Shown in pieces: positions 38,291-48,800 of a stretch of 60,577 nucleotides of DNA. A program made the position numbers and the translations under genes. The notes below the pieces were generated by a model. That model did no database searches and was not told the origin of the DNA. It worked only from the letters and a program-made list of their open reading frames with translations. The number at the start of each line of letters is the position of its first letter. Position 1 is the first letter of the stretch. This DNA comes from DATBDN01 sp036269895 (lineage in GTDB: Bacteria > Actinomycetota > Thermoleophilia > Solirubrobacterales > Thermoleophilaceae), in contig DATBDN010000069.1 of the NCBI GenBank assembly GCA_036269895.1, forward strand, positions 1 to 60,577. The letters run 5' to 3'.

Positions 38291-39550
38291 TCAGGCTCGG
38301 GTGAAGCGGCGTCCGGCGGTAGGAGACACTGACTCGTCGAGGCGGACGACGGTCGCGTTCTCCGCCTCCTTCCGTGCCTGTTCGGCCTCGAGCGCGGCCA
38401 TGCGCTCGGGCGTCATCTCGTCGGCGTTCTCATCCTCGATCTTCTGCAGCCACTCGGCGCCCTCGGCGGACTTCGACTCGTCCACCTCGACACGGCCGAT
38501 CTGCAGCGACTTGTCGATCTCGGCGAACAGCTCGTCCACGAGACGCGCCTGCGGCACCTTCCGCAGCGGCTTGCCGTGGGCGAAGATCAGGCCCTCGTTC
38601 TTGGCGCCGGTGATGCCGAAGTCGGCGTGGCTCGCCTCGCCGATGCCGTTGACGGCGCAGCCCAGCACGGCCACTTCGATCGGCTGCTCGTACTGCTCGA
38701 GCCGCCGCTCGATCTCGGCGACGACGGTGTCCATGTCGAACTGCAGGCGGCCGCAGGTCGGGCAGGCGATCAACACGGGGCCGCGCTCGCGCAGCTTCAG
38801 CGCCTTCAGGATCTCCCATGCGACCTTGACCTCCTCCTCGGCCTGGAAGGTCGAAAGCGAGATGCGGATGGTGTCGCCGACACCGTCCGCCAGCAGCGTG
38901 CCGAGGCCGACCGCGGACTTGAGCGAGCCCGACCACTTGGTTCCGGCCTCGGTGATGCCCAGGTGCAGCGGGTAGTCGATCTTCGACGCCAGCAGGCGGT
39001 TCGACGCGATCGTGTTCGGCACGCTCGTCGACTTGATCGACACCTTGAAGTTCTCGAACTCGAGCCGCTCCATCAGCTCCACGAACTCGACGGCTGCCTG
39101 CACCAGTGCCTCGACCGGGTTGTCGGCCTCCAGCGCGTGCAGGTGCTTCGGCAGCGACCCCGAGTTGACGCCGATCCGCAGCGGCGTTCCGAGCTGCTTC
39201 GCCTTCTCGGCCACCTCCGCGACCTTCTCGGGGCCGCCGATGTTGCCAGGGTTCAGGCGCACGCAGTGGGCGCCGGCGTCGAGCGCCTTCAGGGCCAGCG
39301 TGTGGTTGAAGTGGATGTCGGCGATCACCGGGATCGGCGATTCCTTGACGATCTGCTTCAGGACATCGGCGTCCTTCTCGCGCGGGACCGCGCAGCGGAT
39401 CATGTCGGCGCCGGCGTCCGCGGCCGCTCGGATCTGGCGCATGGTCGCCTCGTAATCGGCGGTCTCGGTCTTCGTCATCGTCTGGACGGTGACCGGCGCA
39501 CCGCCGCCTATCGGTACCCCGCCGACCCATATCTGGCGCTTGGAGGCCAT
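38291..39550 (-). CDS. ispG: 4-hydroxy-3-methylbut-2-enyl-diphosphate synthase
   Basis: 419 residues. It converts MEcPP to HMBPP in the MEP isoprenoid pathway. The TIM barrel has PVTVQTMTKTETADYEATM, and the [4Fe-4S] ligands are in CPTCGRLQFD and VAVLGCAVNGIGEASHADFG. A C-terminal acidic extension of about 60 residues is unusual in length. TACCCT lies 7 nt before the ATG. dxr is 4 kb upstream, separated by fadD and rseP. Confidence 0.96.
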   Translation of the reverse strand: MASKRQIWVGGVPIGGGAPVTVQTMTKTETADYEATMRQIRAAADAGADMIRCAVPREKDADVLKQIVKESPIPVIADIHFNHTLALKALDAGAHCVRLNPGNIGGPEKVAEVAEKAKQLGTPLRIGVNSGSLPKHLHALEADNPVEALVQAAVEFVELMERLEFENFKVSIKSTSVPNTIASNRLLASKIDYPLHLGITEAGTKWSGSLKSAVGLGTLLADGVGDTIRISLSTFQAEEEVKVAWEILKALKLRERGPVLIACPTCGRLQFDMDTVVAEIERRLEQYEQPIEVAVLGCAVNGIGEASHADFGITGAKNEGLIFAHGKPLRKVPQARLVDELFAEIDKSLQIGRVEVDESKSAEGAEWLQKIEDENADEMTPERMAALEAEQARKEAENATVVRLDESVSPTAGRRFTRA

Positions 39551-39557
39551 GTCTCAG

Positions 39558-39563
39558 AGGGTA
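39558..39563 (-). promoter_or_regulatory. Leaderless -10 for ispG
   Basis: TACCCT on the minus strand lies 7 nt before ATG 39550, with no Shine-Dalgarno sequence. Confidence 0.45.
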
Positions 39564-39566
39564 TCC

Positions 39567-40985
39567 ATGAGAACCCTGCACGCCCTCATGCAAGCGGCCA
39601 TAACGCGAATCTCCTCCCGGTTGGCTGGGAAGCGCCCAGGTATGGGGAACCTTTCACGGGCATTTGGCCTTGCACTCGTCACCGGCTTGGTGGCCGCCTC
39701 GCCGGCCGCCGCGGGGGTGCCGCACGTGGTCCAGTCGGGGGAATCGCTCTGGTCGATCGCCGCGGCGAACAACTTCACGACCCGTGCGCTGGCCGCGGCT
39801 AACGGTCTGTCGGAGGCGTCCCCCGTGGTGCTGGGCAGCACGATCAACATTCCGAGCATCTCCGAGGCCTCGGCCGCCCTGCAGGGGGCCGGAATCACGC
39901 CCTCATCCGGGTCGGCGGCATCGAGCACCGCCAGCGCGCCAAGCAGTGCTTTGGGCGGTGGCTACACGGTCGTGCCGGGTGACACGCTCAGCGGGATCGC
40001 CGCCGCCGACGGTGTCTCGCTCTCGGCGCTGGCAGCTGCCAACGGCGTCAGCCCCGACAGCTTCGCCATCGCCGGCACGACGCTCCGGATTCCCTCGGCC
40101 TCGTCGACCCCGTCCTCGTCCTCGTCGATCGCGGTCGGCTCGAGCAGCGGGCAGGCAGCGGCGCCTGGAGGCAGTTACGCGGTCCAGCCCGGTGACACGC
40201 TCAGCGGCATCGCCGCCGCCCACGGCGTATCCCTCTCGGCGCTGGCCGCCGCCAACGGCGTAAGCGCCAGCAGCTTCGCGATCGCCGGGACGACGGTGCA
40301 GATCCCGTCCGCGTCCGCCACCCCTGTGCCCTCGTCCACCACGTCCAGCGAAGGCCCGCCCGCGCTCGGCGGCTACACCGTGCGCCCGGGCGACACGCTC
40401 AGCGGCATCGCCGCCCAGGCGGGCGTCTCGATGCAGCAGCTGGCCTGGATGAACGGCCTCGACCCGAAGAACTTCCTGCTCGCCGGCACCGTGGTGAAGC
40501 TGCCGACCGGCGCACCGGCCCCTTCCAACCCGGCAGCCGCGCCCGCGCAGGCGATCGTCCCGGCCGCCGCCCCGAATCCGACGCCGGAGCGCGTGACCTC
40601 CGCAGAGATCGCGCAGATCGCGGCCGAGCACGGGGTGCCCGCCAGCCTCGCCAATGCGATCGCGTACCAGGAGTCGGGCTTCAACAACGCGATGGTCTCG
40701 AGCGCCAATGCGCGCGGGGTGATGCAGATCATGCCGGGAACGTGGGACTGGGTGAATCGCAGCCTCACCCCCAGCAATCCGCTGAGCCCGAACTCCGCGC
40801 TCGACAACGTCCGCGGCGGCGTGCTCTACCTCCGCCAGCTACTGAACGACTTCGGGGGCGACACGAACGCGGCGGCCGCGGCGTACTACGAGGGCGAGGG
40901 CGCCGTGAAGAGCCACGGGTTCTACCCGGAGACGCAGCAGTACGTCAACAGCGTGAACGCGCTGCGCGCCCGCTTCGGCGGGTAG
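39567..40985 (+). CDS. LysM x4 / lytic transglycosylase, secreted
   Basis: 472 residues. A signal peptide core (FGLALVTGLVAASPAAA) follows a longer N-region. Four LysM repeats (HVVQSGESLWSIAA, YTVVPGDTLSGIAA, YAVQPGDTLSGIAA, YTVRPGDTLSGIAA) are separated by Ser/Ala/Pro linkers. A C-terminal SLT domain carries catalytic Glu in NAIAYQESGFNNAM and RGVMQIMPGTW. It cleaves peptidoglycan glycan strands. ATG 39567 has AGAGGG upstream; ATG 39642 is an alternative that gives a compact signal peptide. It is divergent from ispG. Confidence 0.94.
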   Translation: MRTLHALMQAAITRISSRLAGKRPGMGNLSRAFGLALVTGLVAASPAAAGVPHVVQSGESLWSIAAANNFTTRALAAANGLSEASPVVLGSTINIPSISEASAALQGAGITPSSGSAASSTASAPSSALGGGYTVVPGDTLSGIAAADGVSLSALAAANGVSPDSFAIAGTTLRIPSASSTPSSSSSIAVGSSSGQAAAPGGSYAVQPGDTLSGIAAAHGVSLSALAAANGVSASSFAIAGTTVQIPSASATPVPSSTTSSEGPPALGGYTVRPGDTLSGIAAQAGVSMQQLAWMNGLDPKNFLLAGTVVKLPTGAPAPSNPAAAPAQAIVPAAAPNPTPERVTSAEIAQIAAEHGVPASLANAIAYQESGFNNAMVSSANARGVMQIMPGTWDWVNRSLTPSNPLSPNSALDNVRGGVLYLRQLLNDFGGDTNAAAAAYYEGEGAVKSHGFYPETQQYVNSVNALRARFGG

Positions 40986-40993
40986 GTTCTGCC

Positions 40994-42814
40994 CTAACCC
41001 GCGTACAGAGCCTCGATCTCGTCCTCGTACTTTTCGGCGATCGGCTTGCGCTTGAGCTTCATCGTCGGGGTGAGCTCATCGCCACCCGGCTCCCACTCGG
41101 TCGGGAGGATCTTGAACTTCTTGATCTGCTCGACGCGCGCCATCTGCTCGTTGGCCTTGTCGACTTCCTTCTGAACCGCCTCGAGCACCTTCTCGTTCTC
41201 GGCCAGTGACTCGAGGTCGGACGTGTCGCTGTCGATGCCCGCCTCCTTGAGGAAGCCCGGCAGGTTGTCGGGATCGAGCGTGAGCAGCGCGACGTTGTAC
41301 GGGCGGCCGTCGCCGATCGCAATCGCCTGGCCGATCAACGGCCCGCAGGACTTGAGGTGCGACTCGATGTTCGCCGGCGACATGTTCTTGCCGGCTGCGT
41401 TGATGATCAGCTCTTTCTTGCGGTCGACGATCTTGAGGTAGCCCTCCTCGTCGAATTCGCCGATGTCGCCGGTCATGAGCCAGCCGTCGTCGGTCATCGT
41501 CTCGCGCGTCTGCTCGTCGTTGTTGCGGTAGCCCGGCATCACGACGGGGCCGCGGATGAGGATCTCGTTGTCCTCGTCGGCCAGCTTGATCTCGATGCCC
41601 GGTGCCGGCGGACCAACGGTGCCGATGCGGATCTTGTCCGGCGGGTTGGTGGCTCCCGCCCCCGTGGTCTCGGACATCCCCCACAGCTCCGCCAGCGGGA
41701 CACCAATCGCATGGAAGAACTTGATGACCTCCGGTGGCGTCGGGGCTGCGCCGACGTTGCAGGCCTCCAGTTGGTCGAGGCCGATCGCCGCGCGCAGGTT
41801 CGCGAACAGCTCCTTGTCCGCCTTCTGCCAGTTCTCCTCGAGGTCCTGCGGGACCTCCTCCCCGGCCTGGATCGCCTCGACGCGCTTCAGCGACATCTCG
41901 AGCGCCCCCTTGATCCGCTGCTTCGCCTCGTCGTCCTCGAGGTTGTCGAGCATCGCCTCCAGGCCGCTCTTCAGCTTCTCGTAGATCCGTGGGACGGCGA
42001 AGAACCACGTCGGGTGCACTTGCGGCAGCGCCGCCGCCAGGTCGCGCGGGTTCTCGATTGACGTCACCTCGAAGCCGAACGCCATCGGCAGGTACTGCGA
42101 GACGTTGCGCTCTGCGATGTGCGCCATCGGCAGGTAGGAGACGATCCGGCCGCCGTCGGGGAAGTCGATGATCTGCGCGTAGGAGCGGACCGTCTCGATG
42201 ATGTTGCGATGCGTGATCTGGACGCCCTTCGGGTTGCCAGTGGTGCCGGACGTGTAGATGAGCGTGAGCACGTCGTCGGGCTCGATCGCCTGCCAGCCGG
42301 CGTCGAAGTCGAAGTCCTCGCCGCCCTTCTGCTCCAGCTCCTCGAGCGTGAGGCCGCCCTCCGGCGCGTCGCCGTCCACCACGACGATGTGCTCGAGCGC
42401 GTTGTCGCGGTCGCGCGCGCTGACGAGCCGGTCGAGGAACTGCTGCTCGGTGACGGCGACGGTGGGCGCGGCGTCCTCGACCAGGAAGGCGATCTGGTCT
42501 GCCGTGTAGGTGTTGTAGATCGAGAACGGCGTCGCGCCCAGATGCATCGCGGCGGCGTCGACGATGTGGAACTCGGGCCGGTTCGCGAGCATGATCGCGA
42601 TCGTGTCGCCCTTCTTCAGGCCGAGCGAACTGAGGCCGGCGGCCGCCTTCTTGACGCGGTCGTTGTACTCGCCCCAGGTCAGCTCCGCGCTGCCGTCGAG
42701 TGTCTTCAGCGCGAGCCTGTCGGGAACCCGGTTGGCCGTGAACTGGAACGCTCCGGCCGCGGTGCCTTGATCGAGCCCCTTGTAGTGCTCCTGCTGCTCA
42801 GCCTGCGTAGCCAT
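40994..42814 (-). CDS. fadD: Long-chain acyl-CoA synthetase
   Basis: 606 residues of the AMP-binding superfamily: LIYTSGTTGNPKGVQITHRN (P-loop), ELWGMSETTGAG, WLMTGDIGEFDEEGYLKIVD and KELIINAAGKNMSP (hinge and A8-A10). It activates fatty acids to acyl-CoA, feeding beta-oxidation or lipid synthesis such as the WS/DGAT product. GGGGGAG lies just before the ATG, and a TATAAG -10 overlaps the rseP stop region, so it has its own promoter. Confidence 0.95.
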   Translation of the reverse strand: MATQAEQQEHYKGLDQGTAAGAFQFTANRVPDRLALKTLDGSAELTWGEYNDRVKKAAAGLSSLGLKKGDTIAIMLANRPEFHIVDAAAMHLGATPFSIYNTYTADQIAFLVEDAAPTVAVTEQQFLDRLVSARDRDNALEHIVVVDGDAPEGGLTLEELEQKGGEDFDFDAGWQAIEPDDVLTLIYTSGTTGNPKGVQITHRNIIETVRSYAQIIDFPDGGRIVSYLPMAHIAERNVSQYLPMAFGFEVTSIENPRDLAAALPQVHPTWFFAVPRIYEKLKSGLEAMLDNLEDDEAKQRIKGALEMSLKRVEAIQAGEEVPQDLEENWQKADKELFANLRAAIGLDQLEACNVGAAPTPPEVIKFFHAIGVPLAELWGMSETTGAGATNPPDKIRIGTVGPPAPGIEIKLADEDNEILIRGPVVMPGYRNNDEQTRETMTDDGWLMTGDIGEFDEEGYLKIVDRKKELIINAAGKNMSPANIESHLKSCGPLIGQAIAIGDGRPYNVALLTLDPDNLPGFLKEAGIDSDTSDLESLAENEKVLEAVQKEVDKANEQMARVEQIKKFKILPTEWEPGGDELTPTMKLKRKPIAEKYEDEIEALYAG

Positions 42815-42850
42815 CTCTCCCCCTAAGTAGAGAGGCCCCTTATATCAGCG

Positions 42851-43921
42851 CTACCGCACTCCGGTACCGCTGGTGAGGCGATCTATGTCGTTTGTCAGCC
42901 CCAGGATGAACAGCCCGATTACCAGCATGAATCCGATGACTCCTGCCCTCTCCATAACGGCATAGGGCACCGGGCGCCGTCGCACGAACTCCACGAATGC
43001 CCAGAAGATGTGTCCGCCGTCCAACGGCAGGAACGGGAACAGGTTGATGACCGCCAGCGACAGCGAGATCACCGCGAACAGGAAGATCGCGTCGCCGGCG
43101 TCGCGGGAGACGGCCTTGTGGGTGGCGTCGGAGACGCCGACGATCCCACTGATCTCGTGGCGCTTCTGCGCATTGAAGATGTAGGCCGGCAGCTTGACCG
43201 TCTCGCGCGTGATGAACCAGAAGTTGTTCGCGGAGGTCGAGGCGGCCTTGGAGAACGAGTACGGCTTGCGCGGGCCGTTGTCGGTGTAGGCGAAGCCCAC
43301 ACGCGTGCGACCGGCCTTGGGGTCGTAGACCGGAAACATCCTGAAGGTGATGCGCTTGCCGTTGCGCAGCACGGTGAGCGTGGCCGGTGTCGTGGCGCGG
43401 CAGCCGGCGACCGGCTTGCCGGCGCACGTGTGGGCCGCAATCAGCTGCGGCGAGTTCGCCGGCGAGGCGGCCTTGCCGTCGACGGCGACGATCTTGTCGC
43501 CGGTGTGCAGCTTCCCGTACGCGGGATAGCCCTTCTGCACCGGGCCGACACCCAGGTCACGGGGGCCGAACGCCGTGTAGAACAACAACAGCAGCAGGAA
43601 CGCGACGATGAAGTTCACGAGCGGTCCGGCCGCGATCACCGCCATCCGCTTCCACACCGGCTGTGCGTGGTAGGCGCGGTCGCGCACCTCGTCGGGCAGT
43701 TCCTCGCTCGGGTTCATCCCCGATATGCGGACATAGCCGCCGGCCGGGATGGCGCCGATCGCGTACTCCGTCTCCCCACGCCTCGTCTTCCAGAGCGTCG
43801 GCGGGAAGAACAGCGAGAACTTCTCCACCCGCATGCCGACCGCCTTGGCCACGCTGAAGTGGCCGAGCTCGTGCAGGATGATCAGCACGCAGAAGCCGAG
43901 GATGACGATCAGCCAGCTCAC
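42851..43921 (-). CDS. rseP: RseP-type site-2 intramembrane metalloprotease
   Basis: 356 residues: active-site HELGH in LIILHELGHFSVAKAVGMRV, the G-x-x-x-N/S/G region PLVNFIVAFL, one PDZ domain (YGKLHTGDKIVAVDGKAA) and LDG in NLFPFLPLDGGHIFW providing the third zinc ligand. It cleaves membrane anti-sigma factors; the window offers candidate substrates such as the membrane partner at 33158 and the fusion at 26848. GTG overlaps the dxr stop (GTGA). Confidence 0.95.
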   Translation of the reverse strand: MSWLIVILGFCVLIILHELGHFSVAKAVGMRVEKFSLFFPPTLWKTRRGETEYAIGAIPAGGYVRISGMNPSEELPDEVRDRAYHAQPVWKRMAVIAAGPLVNFIVAFLLLLLFYTAFGPRDLGVGPVQKGYPAYGKLHTGDKIVAVDGKAASPANSPQLIAAHTCAGKPVAGCRATTPATLTVLRNGKRITFRMFPVYDPKAGRTRVGFAYTDNGPRKPYSFSKAASTSANNFWFITRETVKLPAYIFNAQKRHEISGIVGVSDATHKAVSRDAGDAIFLFAVISLSLAVINLFPFLPLDGGHIFWAFVEFVRRRPVPYAVMERAGVIGFMLVIGLFILGLTNDIDRLTSGTGVR

Positions 43922-45060
43922 GCAACCGCCCCCTCGACCACGCGGCGAGCCTGCGCGTCGGCCAGGTAGAGGTCGTCGAAGCTGGTGAGCGGCTGGCGCG
44001 CGACTGACTCCAGAGCACGTTCGATCATCTCGGGGATCCCGTTGAAGGCCAGCTGGCCCTCGAGGAATGCCTGGACGGCGACCTCGTTGGCGGCGTTCAT
44101 CACGCACGGAGCAGTGCCGCCCTCAGCAGCCGCCTGGCGCGCCAGCCGCAGGCACGGGAACGCCTGCTCATCGGGCGGCTCGAAGGTCAGCCGGCCGAGC
44201 TTCGGCAGGTCGAGCGGCTCCACCGGGACGTCGGCCCGGTCGGGGAAGTGGAGTGCATAGGAGATCGGCACTTGCATGTCCGGGTACCCGAGATGCGCCA
44301 ACGCAGCCCCGTCGTTCAGGTGGATCAGCGCGTGGATGATCGACTGCGGGTGAACGACCACGTCGATCCGCTCGTACGGGACGCCGAACAAGTGATAGGC
44401 CTCGATCAGCTCGAGGCCCTTGTTCATCAGAGTCGCCGAGTCGATCGTGATCTTGCCGCCCATCGCCCACGTCGGGTGCGCAAGCGCCTCGTCGACCGTC
44501 ACGTTCTGCAGGTCCTCGCGTGAGCGCCCGCGGAAGGGACCGCCCGAGGCCGTCAGCACGAGCTTGTCGATGGTGCCCGGACGGCGCTCGCTGCGGATCA
44601 GCTGGAACAGCGCCGAGTGCTCGGAGTCGACCGGGATGATCGCTGCGCCGGTGGCCTCGGCGAGCGCCATGACGAGCTCGCCGCCGACGACCAGGCTCTC
44701 CTTGTTCGCGAGCGCCAGGTCGATGCCCTCGCCGAGCGACGCGACCGTCGGACCGAGGCCGGCTGAGCCGACGAGCGCGTTCAGCACGAGGTCGGCACCG
44801 CTGTCGGTGACAAGCCTGACGAGCCCATCGGGACCGCTCAGGACCTCGCCAGAAGTCCAGCGCTCGGCAGCCCGGGCAGCGGCGCGGTCATCGGAGAGCC
44901 CGATCCGCTGCACGCCGAACTTGTCGGCCTGCTCGACGAGCAGCACGTCGTTCGAGTCGGCGGCAAGAGCCACCACCTCGAGGTCCCGCGAGCGCGAGAC
45001 CACGTCGAGAGCCTGGGTGCCGATCGACCCGGTCGATCCGGCTATGACGATTCGGCGCAC
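43918..45060 (-). CDS. dxr: 1-deoxy-D-xylulose 5-phosphate reductoisomerase
   Basis: 380 residues catalysing the committed MEP-pathway step with NADPH: IAGSTGSIGTQALDVV (nucleotide-binding), LANKESLVVGGEL, PVDSEHSALFQ (metal Asp/Glu) and ASGGPFRG, ALAHPTWAMGGKITIDSATL, MNKGLELIEAYHLF. GTG 45060 is preceded by TAGACT with 7 nt spacing. It is the first gene of the dxr-rseP unit. Confidence 0.97.
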   Translation of the reverse strand: MRRIVIAGSTGSIGTQALDVVSRSRDLEVVALAADSNDVLLVEQADKFGVQRIGLSDDRAAARAAERWTSGEVLSGPDGLVRLVTDSGADLVLNALVGSAGLGPTVASLGEGIDLALANKESLVVGGELVMALAEATGAAIIPVDSEHSALFQLIRSERRPGTIDKLVLTASGGPFRGRSREDLQNVTVDEALAHPTWAMGGKITIDSATLMNKGLELIEAYHLFGVPYERIDVVVHPQSIIHALIHLNDGAALAHLGYPDMQVPISYALHFPDRADVPVEPLDLPKLGRLTFEPPDEQAFPCLRLARQAAAEGGTAPCVMNAANEVAVQAFLEGQLAFNGIPEMIERALESVARQPLTSFDDLYLADAQARRVVEGAVA

Positions 45061-45067
45061 CCAGTCG

Positions 45068-45104
45068 AGTCTAGGAGCGCCCTCTTTCAGTCTCCCTTTA
45101 GGGT
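45068..45104. promoter_or_regulatory. Divergent leaderless promoters of dxr and the 101-residue gene
   Basis: TAGACT on the minus strand (45073-45068) is 7 nt from the dxr GTG. TAGGGT on the plus strand (45099-45104) is 6 nt from ATG 45111. The two -10 boxes point outward 25 bp apart. Confidence 0.5.
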
Positions 45105-45110
45105 CAGCGC

Positions 45111-45416
45111 ATGCCCTCGGAACAGGAATGGCACAACCGCCTGCGCGACGCTCTCAACGAGCGGGTCCGGCGTCGTGACGTACGGCTGGCGTTGCGCGTC
45201 GAAGCTGATCCCTCATTTCCCTTCGGCGAGTTCGACGACGCCGAATTTGCCGCGTGGGTCGAGGACTGGATCGGCTTCACCGTCGCAAGCACCGCAGGCC
45301 CGGTGATGCCCGGCACGGCCGAGACGGAGTGGGTCGTCGGCGACCGAGGCGAGCTGACGGTGAAGCTGCTGATGCAAAAGAGACCGGATTCGGATGAACC
45401 GCTGGTCGTCGAGTAG
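45111..45416 (+). CDS. Small acidic soluble protein, unknown function
   Basis: 101 residues: MPSEQEWHNRLRDALNERVRR, then LALRVEADPSFPFGEFDDAEFAAWVEDW and a C-terminal beta hairpin ELTVKLLMQKRPDS. No signal or membrane segment is present, and I recognise no family. TAGGGT 6 nt upstream supports the start. It is followed 45 bp later by another unknown gene on the same strand. Confidence 0.7.
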   Translation: MPSEQEWHNRLRDALNERVRRRDVRLALRVEADPSFPFGEFDDAEFAAWVEDWIGFTVASTAGPVMPGTAETEWVVGDRGELTVKLLMQKRPDSDEPLVVE

Positions 45417-45461
45417 CCCCGGCGGTACGTTTTGAGGCGTCAACCGCTAGGGGGAATGACG

Positions 45462-45821
45462 ATGGCAGAAGCGGCAATGTTCATCGGCTGGGGACCGCCA
45501 GTCCGGGGCCGCGAGGGCAAGAGCCTCGACGTCTTCAGCGAGAGCGTCCAGTACTGGGGCAAGCTCCAGCAAGACGGGCGGATCGAGGACTTCGAGGTCG
45601 TGCTCCTCTATCCGCACGGCGGCGACCTGTACGGGTTCGCCTTGCTGCGCGGGTCACACGACCAGCTCAACGAAGTTGGCGGTGACGAGGAGTTCCTGCG
45701 TCTGACGACAAGGGCCGGGATGATCGTCGAGGGGCTCGGCGTCGTGCGCGCCGTGATCGGCGACGGCCTTCAGCAGCAAATCGAGATGTTCCAGCAGGCG
45801 GCCGGCGAGTTCGCCGGCTAA
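45462..45821 (+). CDS. Small alpha/beta protein, unknown function
   Basis: 119 residues: FIGWGPPVRGREGKSLDVFSESVQYW, a Q/E-containing central strand (DFEVVLLYPHGGDLYGFALL) and helices with FLRLTTRAGMIVEGLGV. The layout resembles dimeric ferredoxin-fold (YCII/ABM-like) stress proteins, but I would not assign a family. ATG 45462 has GGGGGA 7 nt upstream. Its last 4 bp overlap the convergent giant phosphoesterase gene. Confidence 0.75.
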   Translation: MAEAAMFIGWGPPVRGREGKSLDVFSESVQYWGKLQQDGRIEDFEVVLLYPHGGDLYGFALLRGSHDQLNEVGGDEEFLRLTTRAGMIVEGLGVVRAVIGDGLQQQIEMFQQAAGEFAG

Positions 45822-48800
45822 GGCACCTCGACGTCCACGTCGTCGAAGTACAGCTCGTAGGTCTTCCCGCCGGAGTTGTCCGCGAACTGGATGCGCCCGA
45901 CCGGCGCGGTCCCGAAGTCGTCCGTGCCGGAGAGCGCCGCCACAGGAGTGCCGTCGAGCGTCACCTGATAGGAGCTGAGCGTGCCGGCGACCAGCAGGTG
46001 AGCCTGGAGCGTGTGCCACGTCCCGGTTGAGACGAGCGTCTGGCTCGAAATCGTCTTCGGCGTCGCCGCCGCGTCGTCGCGCACGGCGAGCTTGCCGGCA
46101 CTCGACACCTGGACGCCGAGGATCGACCCCCCGGTCGCGCTCCGCATCTTCAGCAGTGCGGTGGTGCCCGTCCAAGCGCTCGCCGCCACGAAGCTCATGC
46201 TGTAAGTGACGTCTGTCTGCGCGCTCGGAAGCGGAGCCCAGGCCCAGCTGGCCGTGCCGGTCGTGCTCGCACTCGCACCCCACGCACCGCTGGCCACGTG
46301 CGCCTGCTGCACAGTCGCGCCGCCTGCGGCGACCCAGCCGTTCGTTGCCAGGCTGCCGCTCTCGAAGCCGTCGGCGAAGAAGGCTTGGTGTGGAGTCGTG
46401 GCCGACGCTGCATCGCTCGGGTCGGACACGTTGCCGGCAGCGTCGGCCGCTGCGACTGTGTAGGAGTAGGTCTTGTCGCTCTTCGCGGTGAGGTCCTGGA
46501 AGCTTGTCGTGTTGCCGTCGACGGTCTTGATCAGGCTGCCGTCGCGTGAGACCCGGTACTCGGTCACCCCGACGTCGTCGGTCGACGCGTCCCACTGCAG
46601 ATCGACCTCGGTCGCGCCGGCCGCCGTCGCACTCAAGCCCGCCGGCTTGCTCGGCGGCGAGGTGTCGAGCGCCGGTGTGGTAACGGTGAGCTGGTTGCTC
46701 CCGTCGGAGGTGTTGCCCGCCTTGTCGTTGGCGCGGACCTCGTAGAGGTAGCTCGTGCCGGGCTGGACGCTCGTGTCCGCGTAGGTCGTCCCGGGCGGGA
46801 TGTTCTGGATGACGAGGCCGTCGCGGTAGATGTCGTAACTCGTCACTGCGATGTTGTCGGTCGCCGGCGCCCAGGAGAGCGTTACCTTGTTGCCGGCCGT
46901 CGAGGTTGCAACCAGGTCACTGGCAGCTGCCGGAGCGCTGTCGTCCTCGATGAAGTTGCCGGTCGCGAGCGCATCGTCGAACATGACGTCGAACGTGCGC
47001 AGCGCGGTGCTGTCGCCGAGCTCGAGCTTGCCGATGCCCGTCGTCGCGAAGTTGTCGACCTTGCTCAGGGCGGAGACCGGCTCGCCGTCGAGATAGACGT
47101 CGGACTGGCCGGTGACTCCCTGGATGAGCAGGTGCGCCTGCAGCTCGTGCCAGACGCCGCGTGTGATCTGCGTCTGGCTCTGCGTCGTCACCCCTGTCAC
47201 GTCGTTGCGGGCGGCGAGCGAGCCCGTCGTCTTCACTGAAAGCGTGTAGAGCGATGCAGAGCTGGCCGTGCGGAAGCGCAGCAGGTTGATCGGGCTCGTC
47301 GCGCCCTGGCTCTGAATCTTGAAGCGGATGCGGTAGTAGAGCTCAGTGGGTGACGCTCCCAGAGTCTTCGTCGCGAATGCCGACGACGAGAGCGCAACGG
47401 CATGTGCGGCGTAGCTCCCCGAGAAGCCACTTCCTGCCTCCGGGGTCATGCCGGTCGACCCGGGATCCCACTGGGTCATGTCGCCGGTCTCGAAGCCGTC
47501 GCTGAAGACGTCGGGCGTGGTGACGGTCGCCAGGTCGCTCAGCCCCGATTTGTTGCTCGAGCCGTCGCGGGCACTCACTTGGTAGAAGTAGGAGCGGTTG
47601 GGGCCGACCGTCTTGTCGACGTAGGCGGTGCCTGTTCCCGTGGTGCTGGCCAGCAGCGCGCCGTTGCGGTAGATGTCGTAGCCCACCACGCCGACGTCGT
47701 CGGTGGAAGCCGTCCATGAGAGATCGGCCTCGAGCCCCGAAGCCGCGGCTACAGTGAGCCCGGTCGGGATCGAGGGCGCGCTCACGTCAGGGATCTGGTT
47801 GGTGTCGGCGGCGATCTCGTCGAAGCTCACGTCGTACGTGCGGCCCTTGGTTGGCTCGCCTAGGTCGATCCAGCCGATCGGGGTTGTCCCGAGGGACAAG
47901 GAGAACGACAGCGTTTGAGATTGGATGCCGTCCAGCCAGGTGTCTACCTGGCTCGTTGCGCCGTTGATGCGTACGTGCACCTGGATCGTGTGCCATGCGC
48001 CTAGGCTCACGGCCGGACCGGCGGACGACGTGGTCGCGGTCGTCTCGTTGCGGACCTGCAGCTTGCCCGACGAGCTGCGCATCACCGACAGCAGGTTGGC
48101 CGGCGTCGTAGCCGAACTGCGGAATCGCATCAGGTTGATCGGGGTTGCGCTCTGGCTGGGGACGTAAACGCGCGCCTGGTAGTAGAGGTTGGCCTGACCG
48201 GTGGCCAGCTTCTTCGTGGCCCAGAACCCGGCGGCTGCGCCGTTGTTCGCCGCGCGCGCCGCCCACGAGCCAGAGAAGACCGGACTGGCGGAGACCGTGA
48301 GGCCGTTGTTCGTCCATTGCGACAGGTCACCGGCCTCGAAGCCATCGGCGAACAGCACCCCGAGCTTCGGAGTCGTCGCCGACGCGCTCGAGCTGAACTT
48401 GGACTGATTGCGGGCGTCGCGCGCTCTCACCGTGTAGGTGTAGGTCCCGCCGGGCGCGACCGTAGCGTCCGCGAAGGTGGTGTCAGGGCCGATCGACTTG
48501 ACCAGGAAGCCGTTGCGGAAGATGTCGTAGCCGGTCACGCCGACGTTGTCGTTGCTCTGATTCCAGCTGAGATCGATCTCTGCGCGCGAAACCGCGGTCG
48601 CCTTCAAGCCGGTCGGAGTCGAGGGGGCAACGTCATCTCTCGCCGTCCCGGGACACTGAACCGATCCGGAATCCAGGCGCTGGCCGGCGGCGGTGACGAA
48701 CTGGTATGCGGCTCCGCTCGAATTCAGCTCCATGCGCATCGCGCCGAACTGCGTGTTGCTGAAAGCCGCTGCGACGCGTTTGTCGGTGGCGACGAAGCTC

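Noticed and set aside
39489..39567. A longer open frame for the LysM protein extending into ispG.
   Set aside because: It would overlap the ispG start region, and the codons are not conserved; ATG 39567 or 39642 is better supported.
39600..39655. Sequence upstream of and across the LysM/transglycosylase start (CGAATC..., GGTATGGGGAACC) looks like the first half of a c-di-AMP (ydaO) riboswitch.
   Set aside because: The second conserved half (GGGGTGAATC-type and GTAGGGCGA-type segments) is missing, and the match runs into codons of a good signal peptide.
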